From contig NZ_MDTQ01000001.1 in assembly GCF_001709345.1 (NCBI RefSeq), positions 972,742 through 1,036,741 on the forward strand: 64,000 nucleotides of DNA. Direction: 5' to 3'. A program made the position numbers and the translations under genes. This DNA comes from Terasakiispira papahanaumokuakeensis (lineage in GTDB: Bacteria; Pseudomonadota; Gammaproteobacteria; Pseudomonadales; Halomonadaceae). The notes below the pieces were generated by a model. It did not search any database. It was not told where the DNA came from and was given only the letters and a program-made list of their open reading frames with translations. This document shows positions 1 to 8,946 of this stretch, in pieces (position 1 is the stretch's first letter; every line of letters begins with the position of its first letter).

Positions 1-227
1 GGATAAAAAACGCGCCAATGCCCTTCACCGAATCCCCTCGCACCCCAACACCCTCAACCTCGCTCTCAACCCCAAAAAACCATCGAGCAATCTATTAATA
101 GCTATCAATAACGACCCATCAACACCAATGACCAATAGCATCTCAATGGCTTAAGCTTGTTGTTTGAGGGCTGATGTTAGATGATTGACTATTCAATTAG
201 ATCGCTTGGCGGCCCGTAAGACTCGAT

Positions 228-614
228 ATGAATATCAAATTGGTTTTTCTCATGATGGCGGCATTCAGTATTGGTCTGAGTGCCTGTTCTGCGGGGCCTA
301 TCAGTCGAGCAGACGCGCCAGGATTTTCACAGGAAGGTGAAGCCACCTTTTATGCGGATAAGTTTCAGGGGCGGCTGACTGCCAGTGGTGAGCGCTTTAA
401 TCAGCAGGCCATGACAGCTGCTCATCGGCGTTTACCCTTCGGCGTTAAGGTCAGGGTGACTAATTTGGCTAATCATAAAAGCACGATTGTGCGCATCAAC
501 GATCGTGGCCCTTTTGTGTCAGGTCGAGTGATTGATCTGAGTAAGTCGGCCTTCCGGCGAATTGCAAATATCCGAGCCGGTGTCGTGAATGTCAAAGTAG
601 AGGTCGTAGATTAA
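228..614 (+). CDS. RlpA-like double-psi beta-barrel lipoprotein
   Basis: A 128-residue exported lipoprotein. The N-terminus is a short hydrophobic signal ending in the lipobox LSAC, which puts the lipidated cysteine at residue 20. Residues 37-127 match the double-psi beta-barrel core of RlpA-type septal lytic transglycosylases, including [31 protein letters not shown] and RINDRGPF. The C-terminal SPOR domain of full-length RlpA is absent, so this is a minimal family member and septal targeting cannot be assumed. It would act on or bind peptidoglycan in the periplasm. It stands alone, with about 100 bp to the next gene. The family is clear; enzymatic activity is inferred. Confidence 0.85.
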   Translation: MNIKLVFLMMAAFSIGLSACSAGPISRADAPGFSQEGEATFYADKFQGRLTASGERFNQQAMTAAHRRLPFGVKVRVTNLANHKSTIVRINDRGPFVSGRVIDLSKSAFRRIANIRAGVVNVKVEVVD

Positions 615-731
615 TTGGGTGTCGCTTTTAAGCTATTTGACGCTGATGTTCAGGGTGGGCGTTAGGGTTAAAACGATCATATTTAAAATGACCAGACTTG
701 ATATTGTGACTTAATATGAGTGAGAGCAGCT

Positions 732-1232
732 ATGACATCGCCAGGTAAACTCTTTTTCTTCTGCGGCAAGATGGGCGCAGGCAAATCCACAATGTCGAAG
801 AAAGTGGCTGATCAGCACCATGCTGTGCTGATTTCTGAAGATGATTGGTTGAGTGCACACTATCCCACTCAAATTAAGACATTGGATGATTACATGAGGC
901 TCTCTAGCACAATTAAGCCTTTTATTCAGTCTCATGTTGAACAGATTTTAAAATCCGGTACAGATGTTGTGATGGATTTCCCTGCCAATACCGCTGCGCA
1001 ACGGGCCTGGTTTGCGTCTATTGTCTCTGATGCCGAGTGTGATCATGAATTGATTTATTTGGATTTAACGGATGCCCAGTGCTTATCTCAGATCGGCCAG
1101 CGTCGGTTAGAACAGCCTGAGCGTGCTGCTTTTGATAATGAGACTACCTTCTATCAGGTGACTCAATATTTTGAAGCGCCACAGGATGATGAAGCTTTCC
1201 ATATCGTGAGGATTGAACCTCGTATTAATTGA
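732..1232 (+). CDS. P-loop kinase/ATPase (AAA_33, zeta-toxin-like fold)
   Basis: A protein of about 166 residues with a Walker A motif GKMGAGKST near the N-terminus, preceded by a hydrophobic beta strand (KLFFFC). A later hydrophobic strand, DVVMDFPANT, fits the second half of the nucleotide site in small P-loop kinases of the AAA_33 group. The substrate is not evident. I chose ATG 732 over GTG 720 because a GAG-rich stretch precedes it. No antitoxin-like partner is adjacent, so a toxin role is not supported; small-molecule kinase is the better guess. The following acetyltransferase gene nearly abuts it and may be co-transcribed. Confidence 0.7.
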   Translation: MTSPGKLFFFCGKMGAGKSTMSKKVADQHHAVLISEDDWLSAHYPTQIKTLDDYMRLSSTIKPFIQSHVEQILKSGTDVVMDFPANTAAQRAWFASIVSDAECDHELIYLDLTDAQCLSQIGQRRLEQPERAAFDNETTFYQVTQYFEAPQDDEAFHIVRIEPRIN

Positions 1233-1245
1233 TCAGGATATCGGG

Positions 1246-1674
1246 ATGATTCGTACGTTTGTTCAAGATGACATGGAGGCTGTGCTCTCGATTTGGCTCG
1301 ATGCATCGATTGAAGCGCATCACTTTATTGAAGCCGCTTATTGGCAATCGAAAGTCCAAGTGATGCGGGAGGTTTACCTCCCAGCCTCAGAGACCTTCGT
1401 TTTTGAGCGTGAAGACGGCGTGATCGGCTTTTACAGCCTCTATGGAGATCATTTAGCCGCGCTCTTTGTTGAGCCTCAGGCTCAGGGCAAAGGGATTGGA
1501 AGCGCCTTGCTGAGCGATGCCAAAAAGCGGCGGGCAGCGTTACAATTGACGGTCTACCAAGAGAATCCCCCCAGTGTTCTGTTTTATCAGCACCAGGGCT
1601 TTGAGATCCAGCAAGCACAGCAAGATGAGCATACTGGCCATGCTGAATGGCTTATGACGTATGCGCATCGCTAG
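1246..1674 (+). CDS. GNAT family N-acetyltransferase
   Basis: A GNAT acetyltransferase of about 142 residues. The acetyl-CoA binding motif A is visible as FVEPQAQGKGIGSALL, followed by the typical C-terminal strand and YQENPPSVLFYQHQGFE segment. The start at 1246 is preceded by an AGGA ribosome site eight bases upstream. An upstream TTG would overlap the preceding kinase gene and is less likely. It would transfer an acetyl group to a small molecule or protein amine; the substrate is unknown. The ten-base gap to the kinase suggests a two-gene unit. Confidence 0.8.
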   Translation: MIRTFVQDDMEAVLSIWLDASIEAHHFIEAAYWQSKVQVMREVYLPASETFVFEREDGVIGFYSLYGDHLAALFVEPQAQGKGIGSALLSDAKKRRAALQLTVYQENPPSVLFYQHQGFEIQQAQQDEHTGHAEWLMTYAHR

Positions 1675-1773
1675 CACATGGCTGAGCGCCATTGAGGGCG
1701 ATGCTGGGATGCCTTGTCTCCTTGTCTCTACTGGATTACAGTGCAATGAATTAAACAACCGTTTGCTACGCTT

Positions 1774-2250
1774 ATGACTTCTAATCAAAAGCTTCAAGGT
1801 ATTCAACGTTTTGTCGATATGATTCCCCATTGTGCTGCTTTTGATATGCAGGCATTGTCGGTGACCGATGAGCTGCTGGTGATGACACTGCCACCCAATG
1901 AAGCGTTGGAGGGGAACGCCGATGACCATTTGGTGCATGGTGGTGTGTTGACGATGTTGATGGATACCTCCTGTGGCGCTATGGCGGTGCTGGCACTGCC
2001 TCAGCCGGAGTCCTGCCCGACGGTCGATTTACGGCTGGATCACTATCGACCCGCTGTGATGGGCGCCCCTTTGTTTTGCGAGGCTCGGGTGATGCGCTTT
2101 ACCGATAAGATCGTGTTCACCGAGGGGTTGATTTACCAAGAGCGCGAGCGACCAGTGGCACGCGGTATCGGCACCTTTATGCGAATGGGCGTGGAACGCA
2201 CGCCAAAAGGTTTTGCCGAATATCTGTTTGGACAGGAGGCAGGGCAATGA
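1774..2250 (+). CDS. PaaI-type hotdog thioesterase (first of tandem pair)
   Basis: A 158-residue hotdog-fold protein of the PaaI/YbgC-like acyl-CoA thioesterase family. The HGG segment of the family appears as DHLVHGGVLTMLMDTSCGAM near the middle, followed by the beta strands TVDLRLDHYRPA and EARVMRF. It overlaps the next gene by four bases (ATGA), so the two are translationally coupled. The neighbour is also a hotdog protein, so the pair may form a heteromeric thioesterase. The acyl substrate is not predictable here. Confidence 0.8.
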   Translation: MTSNQKLQGIQRFVDMIPHCAAFDMQALSVTDELLVMTLPPNEALEGNADDHLVHGGVLTMLMDTSCGAMAVLALPQPESCPTVDLRLDHYRPAVMGAPLFCEARVMRFTDKIVFTEGLIYQERERPVARGIGTFMRMGVERTPKGFAEYLFGQEAGQ

Positions 2251-2699
2251 ATGAGACGGAGCTGAACGGCCAGGAGCCGGTTGAGGGAAGTGCTTCGGCC
2301 GCGACTGTCATGCAGTGGCTTGCCCGTATTCCTTATGCTCGGTTTATGGATGTGCAGGTGCATGAGGCCGCTGACGGTTTATCTTTTGTGTTGGCACCGC
2401 ATCGCCATAATGTTGGTAATCCGGCATTGCCAGCTTTGCATGGCGGTGTCATTGCGGCCTTTATGGAAACTTGTGCCGTCCTCGATGTGATGGCGCATAC
2501 CGGCGGGCGACAAGTCCCTAGAGTGGTAGATTTCTCCATTGATTACCTGCGTTCAGGGCAGCTGCAACCGACTTATGCGCGTTGTCAGATGAACCGTCTT
2601 GGGCGGCGTGTGGTCAATGTCAGCATCACGGCCTGGCAGTCTGATGAGTCAAAGCCCATTACCATGGCCCGTGCACATTTAATCTGGCCTGAAACCTGA
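2247..2699 (+). CDS. PaaI-type hotdog thioesterase (second of tandem pair)
   Basis: A 150-residue hotdog-fold thioesterase. It carries LHGGVIAAFMETCAVLDVM, which aligns with the catalytic HGG helix region of the upstream gene, then RVVDFSIDYLRSG. The start ATG overlaps the stop of the first thioesterase (ATGA). The two proteins are clearly related but diverged, which suggests an old duplication and possibly a heterodimer. It would hydrolyse acyl-CoA or acyl thioesters in the cytoplasm. It ends about 50 bp before the heat-shock promoter of htpG. Confidence 0.8.
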   Translation: MNETELNGQEPVEGSASAATVMQWLARIPYARFMDVQVHEAADGLSFVLAPHRHNVGNPALPALHGGVIAAFMETCAVLDVMAHTGGRQVPRVVDFSIDYLRSGQLQPTYARCQMNRLGRRVVNVSITAWQSDESKPITMARAHLIWPET

Positions 2700-2752
2700 G
2701 GCGCCTGTCTTTCGGTCGTGGCTGTCATGAGGCTTTTGACTGTCATGATCCC

Positions 2753-2780
2753 CTTGAAATGTTGGCCTATGGCCCCATTT
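2753..2780 (+). promoter_or_regulatory. Sigma-32 heat-shock promoter of htpG
   Basis: The -35 element CTTGAAA at 2753-2759 and -10 element CCCCATTT at 2773-2780 are separated by 13 bases, an essentially perfect match to the RpoH consensus. Transcription would begin about 40 bases before the htpG start codon. This places htpG under heat-shock control in this organism. Confidence 0.9.
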
Positions 2781-2825
2781 GTCTCTTCACGCTAAGTCGT
2801 TTTGTATTTTGGGAGAGACATCATC

Positions 2826-4724
2826 ATGAGCCAGGCCGAGAAACAGACTCTTGGTTTCCAAACGGAAGTTAAACAGCTGTTGCACCTGATGGTGCATTCT
2901 CTGTATTCCAATCGTGAAATCTTCTTACGTGAGCTGATTTCCAACGCATCCGATGCGTGCGATAAACTGCGCTTTGAGGCGGTTCAGCAGTCAGATTTGT
3001 TGTCTGAAGATGCTGAGCTGCGCGTTCGGGTCAGCTTTGATGCGCAAGCCGGTACCGTCACCATTGATGATAATGGTATCGGGATGAACCGTGAGGAAGT
3101 GATTGCTAACCTCGGGACTATTGCACGCTCAGGTACCGGCGAGTTTCTGAAACAGCTCACCGGTGATCAGAAACAAGATGCCAGCCTAATTGGTCAGTTT
3201 GGGGTCGGGTTTTATTCAGCTTTTATTGTCGCCGATGAAGTTGAGGTGGAAACTCGTCGAGCGGGTGAAGCCCATGACCAAGGTGTGCGCTGGACCTCAC
3301 GTGGTGAAGGTGAGTTCACTATTGAGCCGGTTGAAAAAGCCACTCGTGGAACGCGGATTACTTTGCATCTGAAAGAGGATGCAAAAGAGTTTGCTGATGG
3401 TTTCCGCTTGCGCCACATTATTCGCACTTATTCTGATCATATTGGTCTGCCGATTGAATTGCCGGTAGAGCAACAAGCTGAGGATGATCAGGAACCCACT
3501 GAAGCTTGGGAAGTGGTCAATAAGGCCAGTGCTTTATGGACGCGTCCGAAGAGTGACATCAGTCAGGAAGACTACGAAGAGTTTTATAAGCATATTTCCC
3601 ATGATTTTGAGGCGCCGCTCACTTGGGCCCACAATAAAGTGGAAGGTAAGCAGGAATATACTTCTTTATTGTATGTACCTAAACGCGCACCGTTTGACTT
3701 ATATAATCGAGATGCGCCGAAAGGGTTAAAATTGTATGTACAGCGGGTCTTTATTCTGGATAATGCAGAACAATTCCTACCGCTGTATCTGCGTTTTGTG
3801 AAAGGGGTAATCGATTCTGCTGATTTACCACTGAATATTTCGCGTGAGATTCTGCAGCAAAGTCCGCTGACGGATAGCATCAAATCGGCGTTGACTAAGC
3901 GTGTCTTGGATATGCTGGAAAAACTGGCGAAGAACAAGCCGGAAGAATATGCCAGCTTCTGGGCTGAGTTCGGAGAAGTGCTGAAAGAAGGGCCTTCAGA
4001 AGATCCGTCCAACCGTGAAAAAATTGCAGGATTGCTGCGCTTTGATTCCACCCACGATGACGGTGGCAAAAAAGCGGTTGCGCTGAAAGACTATGTTGAG
4101 CGAATGAAGGAAGGCCAGGATAAGATTTATTACCTGGTGGGCGATAGTCTGAGCCAGTTGAAATCTTCGCCGCATCTGGAAGGCTTCCGTAAGAAAGGGT
4201 TAGAAGTCCTGCTGTTGAGCGATCGTATTGATGAGTGGTTAATGAGCCATCTACATGAGTTCGACGGAAAATCTTTTGTGGATGTCGCTCGCGAAGGCGC
4301 AGACCTGACTGAGCTGGATTCTGAAGAAGAGAAGAAAGCGCAGGAAGAAGCCGCTGAAGAGAAAAAAGCACTGGTTGAACGTCTATCTAAAGCGTTAGAA
4401 AGCCGTGTCAGTGAAGTGCGTGTCTCGACCCATCTGACTGAATCACCCGCCGTACTGATGATTGGTCAAGGTGACTTAGGTCCGCAGATGCGTAAGATTC
4501 TCGAAGCGGCCGGTCAGCAGGCACCTGATAGCAAGCCGGTGTTGGATATCAATCCAAGCCACCCGCTGATTGCGCGTTTGGAAGCTGAGGCGGATGATAG
4601 CCGCTTTGGTGAGCTGGCAGGCATTGTGTGTGATCAAGCGGCGCTGGCTGCGGGCCAAGCGTTAGAAGAGCCTGGTGAATTTGTTCGTCGCCTGAACCGC
4701 TTACTGCTGGAAATGAGCCAGTAA
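2826..4724 (+). CDS. htpG: Molecular chaperone HtpG (Hsp90)
   Basis: A full-length bacterial Hsp90 of 632 residues. The N-terminal GHKL ATPase domain is intact: [19 protein letters not shown] supplies the catalytic Glu and Asn, IDDNGIGM the adenine-binding Asp, and [11 protein letters not shown] the glycine-rich lid. The middle domain contains [12 protein letters not shown] with the conserved catalytic-loop arginine. The dimerisation domain runs to the C-terminus. The ATG at 2826 follows a GGGAGAGA ribosome site; an in-frame TTG upstream is not needed. It assists folding of client proteins in the cytoplasm. A sigma-32 promoter lies upstream and an intrinsic terminator downstream, so it is a single-gene transcription unit. 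Confidence 0.97.
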   Translation: MSQAEKQTLGFQTEVKQLLHLMVHSLYSNREIFLRELISNASDACDKLRFEAVQQSDLLSEDAELRVRVSFDAQAGTVTIDDNGIGMNREEVIANLGTIARSGTGEFLKQLTGDQKQDASLIGQFGVGFYSAFIVADEVEVETRRAGEAHDQGVRWTSRGEGEFTIEPVEKATRGTRITLHLKEDAKEFADGFRLRHIIRTYSDHIGLPIELPVEQQAEDDQEPTEAWEVVNKASALWTRPKSDISQEDYEEFYKHISHDFEAPLTWAHNKVEGKQEYTSLLYVPKRAPFDLYNRDAPKGLKLYVQRVFILDNAEQFLPLYLRFVKGVIDSADLPLNISREILQQSPLTDSIKSALTKRVLDMLEKLAKNKPEEYASFWAEFGEVLKEGPSEDPSNREKIAGLLRFDSTHDDGGKKAVALKDYVERMKEGQDKIYYLVGDSLSQLKSSPHLEGFRKKGLEVLLLSDRIDEWLMSHLHEFDGKSFVDVAREGADLTELDSEEEKKAQEEAAEEKKALVERLSKALESRVSEVRVSTHLTESPAVLMIGQGDLGPQMRKILEAAGQQAPDSKPVLDINPSHPLIARLEAEADDSRFGELAGIVCDQAALAAGQALEEPGEFVRRLNRLLLEMSQ

Positions 4725-4765
4725 TCGGAAGCTTGCGTTGCGCTGAAGGCGCAAGATGTTGCTTA

Positions 4766-4795
4766 CAGGAGGCCTTTGGGCCTCCTGTTTTGTTT
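4766..4795 (+). terminator. Rho-independent terminator after htpG
   Basis: A nine-base-pair perfect stem (CAGGAGGCC / GGCCTCCTG) with a four-base loop is followed by TTTTGTTT. It ends the htpG transcript. The remaining stretch to 5042 holds no gene that I can support; it is the leader of the next gene. Confidence 0.9.
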
Positions 4796-5042
4796 GATGT
4801 CTTTAATGAGAGGCGATTGACGGATTTGATAAAATGATTCACGGAAATGTGGTATTTATTATGCTATTTTACGTCGTGTCTACATAGCGCTACACCTGGA
4901 AACGCAAGCGCATGATTTCGCTCATTTCAAGTGTCGCGAGCTATGGACAATTTCCTGTGCCCCCGTTATCGTTTTACAAGTGGCCTTTTTTCTTTCAATA
5001 CCGGGGCAGCTGAAACCGGTTTAGGGATTCTCTGGAGACGTC

Positions 5043-6077
5043 GTGGAGCGTAGAACTCTTGTCAAAGCGCTGTCCGTGAGCGGCTTTGTGGCGCTCGGCA
5101 GTGGTTCTGTAATGCGCCAACTGCTTAATTCTGCGCCAGCCCAACAGGCTGCGCAATCACCTGTGTTGCTGCCCAAGAGTTTTGGGGTTGGGGCTGCTCA
5201 GGGGCAATGGGCGGGTGCTCAGCTGGCACATGGTATGGAAGATATGGGCATGCCGGGTTCAGCTTCGCAGCAGGCTGCAGGTTCTGCCGGGCGAATGTCG
5301 GTAGGTGAGCATCAGCTGGCTCAGCAGGATGCTGCGATCAAAGATCATATGCCTACCCAGGATATGTCCCCAGCGGACAAGGTCCGTTATTTTGAAAGTG
5401 TTTTTGATGATGACTTCTTTATTTCTGATGCCAAGCTGGCGTTGCTTCGAGAAACTCAGCGACGCTTGGATCGGCTTCAGCGCTTAGTGGGCCATGGTAA
5501 TTTTAACCTTTTGTCCATGGATCAGGCCTTTCGTTATGCGCGTAACTACAGCCAGGTCGGCGATTTTACTGTTCAGGAAAAATCACTTTTTGAAGAGTTG
5601 TTTGAGGCGGATGCCCGACGTTATGGCTTTTATGGTAACAAGGTAGTTGACAGTCTGACCGCAACGATTCCATTGAAAGAAGTCGAGAAAATTCCTGGAA
5701 CCGGCCACTTTTTATATCGTGATAAGTCGATCGATTTCTATAATCGGCTGCGTAATCAAGTCGGTGATACGTTAGTACTGACCTCCGGTGTGCGCAGTGT
5801 GGTGAAGCAGATGCACCTTTTCTTTGCCAAGGCTGACCAGTCTGCGGGTAACTTATCTAAGGCATCACGATCGTTGGCTCCGCCCGGTTATTCCTATCAT
5901 GCGATCAGTGATTTTGATGTCGGTAAAGTGGGCTTTGGCTATCGTAACTTTACGGCCGATTTTGCTGAAACAGATGAGTACAAGCGTATTCAGGATTTGG
6001 GGTTTGTGAAAATCCGCTATACCGCCGATAACCACTTGGGTGTGCGTTATGAGCCTTGGCATATCCAGGTTACCTGA
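5043..6077 (+). CDS. Tat-exported M15/VanY-like D,D-carboxypeptidase
   Basis: A 344-residue exported protein. The N-terminus MERRTLVKALSVSGFVALG is a twin-arginine-type signal. Residues about 35-115 are Ala/Gln/Met-rich and low in complexity. The C-terminal part resembles the VanY/M15 D-alanyl-D-alanine carboxypeptidase fold: SGVRS, then YSYHAISDFDVG in the position of the family's SxHxxGxAxD zinc motif, and RYEPWHIQV matching the ExxWH zinc/catalytic motif near the end. The usual SxHxxGxAxD motif is altered (H..SDFD), so zinc binding needs care. The GTG start follows a CTGGAGA ribosome site. It probably trims peptidoglycan peptides in the periplasm. It is followed by a terminator. Confidence 0.8.
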   Translation: MERRTLVKALSVSGFVALGSGSVMRQLLNSAPAQQAAQSPVLLPKSFGVGAAQGQWAGAQLAHGMEDMGMPGSASQQAAGSAGRMSVGEHQLAQQDAAIKDHMPTQDMSPADKVRYFESVFDDDFFISDAKLALLRETQRRLDRLQRLVGHGNFNLLSMDQAFRYARNYSQVGDFTVQEKSLFEELFEADARRYGFYGNKVVDSLTATIPLKEVEKIPGTGHFLYRDKSIDFYNRLRNQVGDTLVLTSGVRSVVKQMHLFFAKADQSAGNLSKASRSLAPPGYSYHAISDFDVGKVGFGYRNFTADFAETDEYKRIQDLGFVKIRYTADNHLGVRYEPWHIQVT

Positions 6078-6112
6078 TGATGGGCCTACCTCAATTCATA
6101 TGGCTAATCCAA

Positions 6113-6137
6113 ACACCGCCTCCGGGCGGTGTTTTGG
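6113..6137 (+). terminator. Rho-independent terminator
   Basis: An eight-base-pair stem (ACACCGCC / GGCGGTGT) with a TCCG tetraloop is followed by a short T run. It ends the M15 peptidase transcript before the Bax-like gene. Confidence 0.85.
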
Positions 6138-6215
6138 CAAGCTGCTCTCTCAATGACTTAAACTGACGTTTTTCCTCAGTGACTCAAGCTGACTTAAAAG
6201 GACCGATATCGCTTT

Positions 6216-7022
6216 ATGGCTGAGACTCCCACGCCCAAGATTTTTCATGCCCTTTTTTTGTTATGTGGTCTTGTGATCGCGATTGCTGCTTATCGCGAGA
6301 TGACGCGCGAAGAGGTTGAGCCTGTTGAGGTGTTGCAGCGGCCTGATCCTATCCGCCATTGGCCCAACTTGGCCGATGCGGATAGTGTCGATGTGCGGAA
6401 AATGCAGTTTTTTGGTTTGCTCAAGCCCTTGGTTGATTATGAAAATGCTCGGTTACGTCAGGAACGGGCTCAGTTAATGGCACTGTATGTTGATCGTGAC
6501 CAATTGACTGAACATCAACAGCAGCAGTTGTCGCAGTTGGCAGCACGTTTTAAAACGCCAGTACCGGAAGTGAATACCCAATGGCATCGATTGTTGCGCC
6601 GTGTGGATGAGCTTCCTGTGGCGCTGGTGTTAGTTCAGGGGGCAAATGAATCGGCCTGGGGAACGTCTCGATTTGCGGTCAAGGGCAATAATCTGTTTGG
6701 GCAGTGGTGTTTTAAACGTGGTTGTGGCTTGGTGCCACGTGCGCGCTCCGAAGCTGCTCGGCATGAAGTCAAACGGTTTTCTACCGTACTGGCTAGTGTG
6801 CAGAGCTATATGAATAACTTGAATACCCATCGAGCTTATTTTCAGCTGCGACAGCGGCGTGCTCAGTTGCGCGCTGCTGGGAAAACCGTAAGTGCTTTAG
6901 CGTTGGCCTCTGCGTTACAAAACTACTCTCAGCGTGGGCAAGCGTACGTGCGAGAGTTGAAAGCGATGATTCGAATTAATCGCCCTTTAATTGAGCAGCT
7001 TGCGCCTGCTGAGACGCCTTAA
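6216..7022 (+). CDS. bax: Bax-like glucosaminidase domain protein
   Basis: A 268-residue protein with an N-terminal membrane anchor (residues 9-25, FHALFLLCGLVIAIAAY) and a C-terminal glucosaminidase domain. The catalytic region is LVQGANESAWGTSRFAVKGN, in which the Glu of NESAWG is the expected general acid. NNLFGQWCF, FSTVLASVQSYMNNLNTH and QRGQAYVRELKAMI complete the Bax/FlgJ-type signature. It would act on peptidoglycan at the outer face of the inner membrane. E. coli Bax has the same order of anchor plus domain. It is a single gene followed by a hairpin terminator. Confidence 0.85.
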   Translation: MAETPTPKIFHALFLLCGLVIAIAAYREMTREEVEPVEVLQRPDPIRHWPNLADADSVDVRKMQFFGLLKPLVDYENARLRQERAQLMALYVDRDQLTEHQQQQLSQLAARFKTPVPEVNTQWHRLLRRVDELPVALVLVQGANESAWGTSRFAVKGNNLFGQWCFKRGCGLVPRARSEAARHEVKRFSTVLASVQSYMNNLNTHRAYFQLRQRRAQLRAAGKTVSALALASALQNYSQRGQAYVRELKAMIRINRPLIEQLAPAETP

Positions 7023-7028
7023 CGATCA

Positions 7029-7072
7029 GTGGTCAAGCCGATTCCTTCGTGCTTGACCACTTGTCTTGCTTA
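7029..7072 (+). terminator. Hairpin terminator after bax-like gene
   Basis: A perfect ten-base-pair stem (GTGGTCAAGC at 7029-7038 pairing with 7051-7060) begins seven bases after the stop codon and is followed by the T-rich TTGTCTTGCTT. The rest of the stretch to 7317 holds no supported gene. Confidence 0.75.
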
Positions 7073-7317
7073 AATGGCTCATCGAGCTTGAATCTCTCCT
7101 CTTCCTTGACCCCTTGTGTTCATTCTTGTGGCTATCTGCTTGCTGCACTGTACTTGAATGGACTCCCTGTGTTTTCCTGGCCGTGTTAGCCTGATCGCTA
7201 TTGTCTGAAGAGCAGATCATGGTGTCATGAGGCGATGAGCCTTGAGGTCATCTGTTCTGAAGTTGTCATCGTTGGTCAGCCGAATGGTTGATCACTGAAT
7301 GGCTATTGGGAGGTTTT

Positions 7318-8766
7318 ATGCATACGTTGGCTCAGTTGCCATTTGAGTCGCGCTACACGCAGTTGCCGACGCGACTATATCAACGCCTACGTCCAACGCC
7401 TCTAACATCACCTGTTTTGGTGGCGTTGAGTGCTGATGCCGCGCGCCTGATTGATCTTGATCTTTGCCAATTACAACCTGAGCAACTAGCCGCGCATTTT
7501 GGTGCGGGTGAACCTCTTCCTGGGGATGATCCTGTGGCAATGAAGTATGCGGGTCATCAATTTGGTGTCTGGAATCCTCAATTGGGGGATGGGCGCGGCT
7601 TGTTACTCGGGCAAGTGCGCAATGACCGTGGTGAGCTTTGGGATCTACATTTGAAAGGATCTGGACGGACGGCTTATTCGCGCTTTGGTGATGGTCGAGC
7701 GGTCTTGCGTTCTTGCTTACGTGAGTTTTTAGGTAGTGAGGCGCTGTTTCATTTGGGCATACCCACGACTCGGGCATTGTGTGTGGTGATGGGGCAGGGA
7801 CAAGTGCGTCGTGAAATGCCAGAGCCAGAGGCCACCCTGGTGCGGATGACCCGCTCTCATGTGCGCTTTGGACACTTTGAGCATTTGCACTACAGTGGTG
7901 ATCGAGCGGGTTATGAAGCGTTAATGCAGCAGGTCATTGAAGATCATTGGCCTGATTTATTGGCGATACCCGATCAGGCTGAGCGCTGGGCGCATTGGTA
8001 TGAAGAGGTGTTGAAGCGAACAGCTGAGTTAGTGGCCAAATGGCAAGCCTACGGTTTTTGTCATGGGGTGTTGAATACAGACAATATGTCTATTTTAGGG
8101 GAGACCATTGATTATGGCCCCTTCGCTTTTTTAGATGAGTATCGGCCGGATGCGGTATTTAACCATTCTGATGACCAAGGTCGCTATGCGTTTGATCGTC
8201 AGCCCAAGATTGTGCATTGGAACCTGACCGCACTGGCGGAAACATTAACGCCTTATGTGTCTGTTTCCACGCTCGAAGATATTCTGGCACGTTATTCGGA
8301 TTATTTTCAGCAGGCCTATCGCCAGCAATTGAGCGCCCGCCTAGGACTTGCTGTTGAGCAATGGCCTCTAGTCGAGCGGTTTCTGCAGTTATGTCGTGAG
8401 CAAAGTGTCGATTGGACGTTGTTTTTACGTGATCTGGCCGAAAATAAGGATGAGAAACAGTTATTGGATCATGTGTCGGATCAGGATCTGTTTCAGCACT
8501 GGTTAAGGCATTGGCGAAAGGCTGTTGATGAACGGTTTGATTCTATTGAGCAGCGTGTCGAAGCGTTATGTGCGGTGAATCCATGGGTGTTGCCACGCAC
8601 ACATGTGTTACAGGTGGCGATTGAGGCTGCTGAACAGGGCGATTTTACCGAGGTCGCACGTCAGTTACGCAGTTATCGCCAGCCCTACCAGCGTTTACCC
8701 GGCCATGAAGATCACGCTGCACCGCCTCCCGCGGGGAATTTTGTCCATTTAAGTTGTTCTTCCTGA
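7318..8766 (+). CDS. selO: Protein adenylyltransferase SelO (YdiU)
   Basis: A 482-residue SelO pseudokinase-fold AMP transferase. Family signatures are clear: MKYAGHQFGVWNPQLGDGRG, LKGSGRTAYSRFGDGRAVLRS, the kinase-like CHGVLNTDNMSILGETIDYG (metal-binding Asn and Asp) and RYAFDRQPKIVHWNL. SelO transfers AMP to Ser/Thr/Tyr of target proteins and is linked to redox stress. The protein ends in ...LSCSS followed by TGA. In eukaryotic SelO the matching place is a CxxU motif, whereas most bacteria stop after CSS. The ATG at 7318 is preceded by GGGAGG. The last codons and stop are the first unit of a 21-base tandem repeat (8750-8833). Confidence 0.95.
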   Translation: MHTLAQLPFESRYTQLPTRLYQRLRPTPLTSPVLVALSADAARLIDLDLCQLQPEQLAAHFGAGEPLPGDDPVAMKYAGHQFGVWNPQLGDGRGLLLGQVRNDRGELWDLHLKGSGRTAYSRFGDGRAVLRSCLREFLGSEALFHLGIPTTRALCVVMGQGQVRREMPEPEATLVRMTRSHVRFGHFEHLHYSGDRAGYEALMQQVIEDHWPDLLAIPDQAERWAHWYEEVLKRTAELVAKWQAYGFCHGVLNTDNMSILGETIDYGPFAFLDEYRPDAVFNHSDDQGRYAFDRQPKIVHWNLTALAETLTPYVSVSTLEDILARYSDYFQQAYRQQLSARLGLAVEQWPLVERFLQLCREQSVDWTLFLRDLAENKDEKQLLDHVSDQDLFQHWLRHWRKAVDERFDSIEQRVEALCAVNPWVLPRTHVLQVAIEAAEQGDFTEVARQLRSYRQPYQRLPGHEDHAAPPPAGNFVHLSCSS

Positions 8767-8833
8767 GGGGTAGGTTGCTCTTCTGGAGGGGTAGGTTGCT
8801 CTTCTGGAGGGGTAAGTTGTTCTTCTGGAGGGT
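8750..8833 (+). repeat. Four 21-nt tandem repeats across the selO stop codon
   Basis: Four contiguous 21-base units begin at 8750, 8771, 8792 and 8813. The first contains the selO codons for SCSS and its TGA stop. In units 2-4 the equivalent of CCTGA reads CTGGA, so the selO frame stays open through them and would encode repeats of G-V-G-C-S-S-G until TGA at 8848. There are no spacers, so this is not a CRISPR. Confidence 0.9.
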
Positions 8834-8946
8834 TAATTGGCTCGTCTTGATGGCCTCTATATCGGAATCTGTATTCAGGCACAGACGTGAAAGGCGCAAT
8901 CCGCTAGAATCAACCCTCTATTTCATGGGTGAAATGAAGGATCAAC

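Noticed and set aside
720-1232. Zeta-type toxin of a toxin-antitoxin pair
   Set aside because: Only the P-loop kinase fold is supported; no small antitoxin gene is adjacent.
8750-8833. Possible CRISPR array
   Set aside because: Units are contiguous with no spacers; the same holds for the arrays at 21621, 27913 and 63853.
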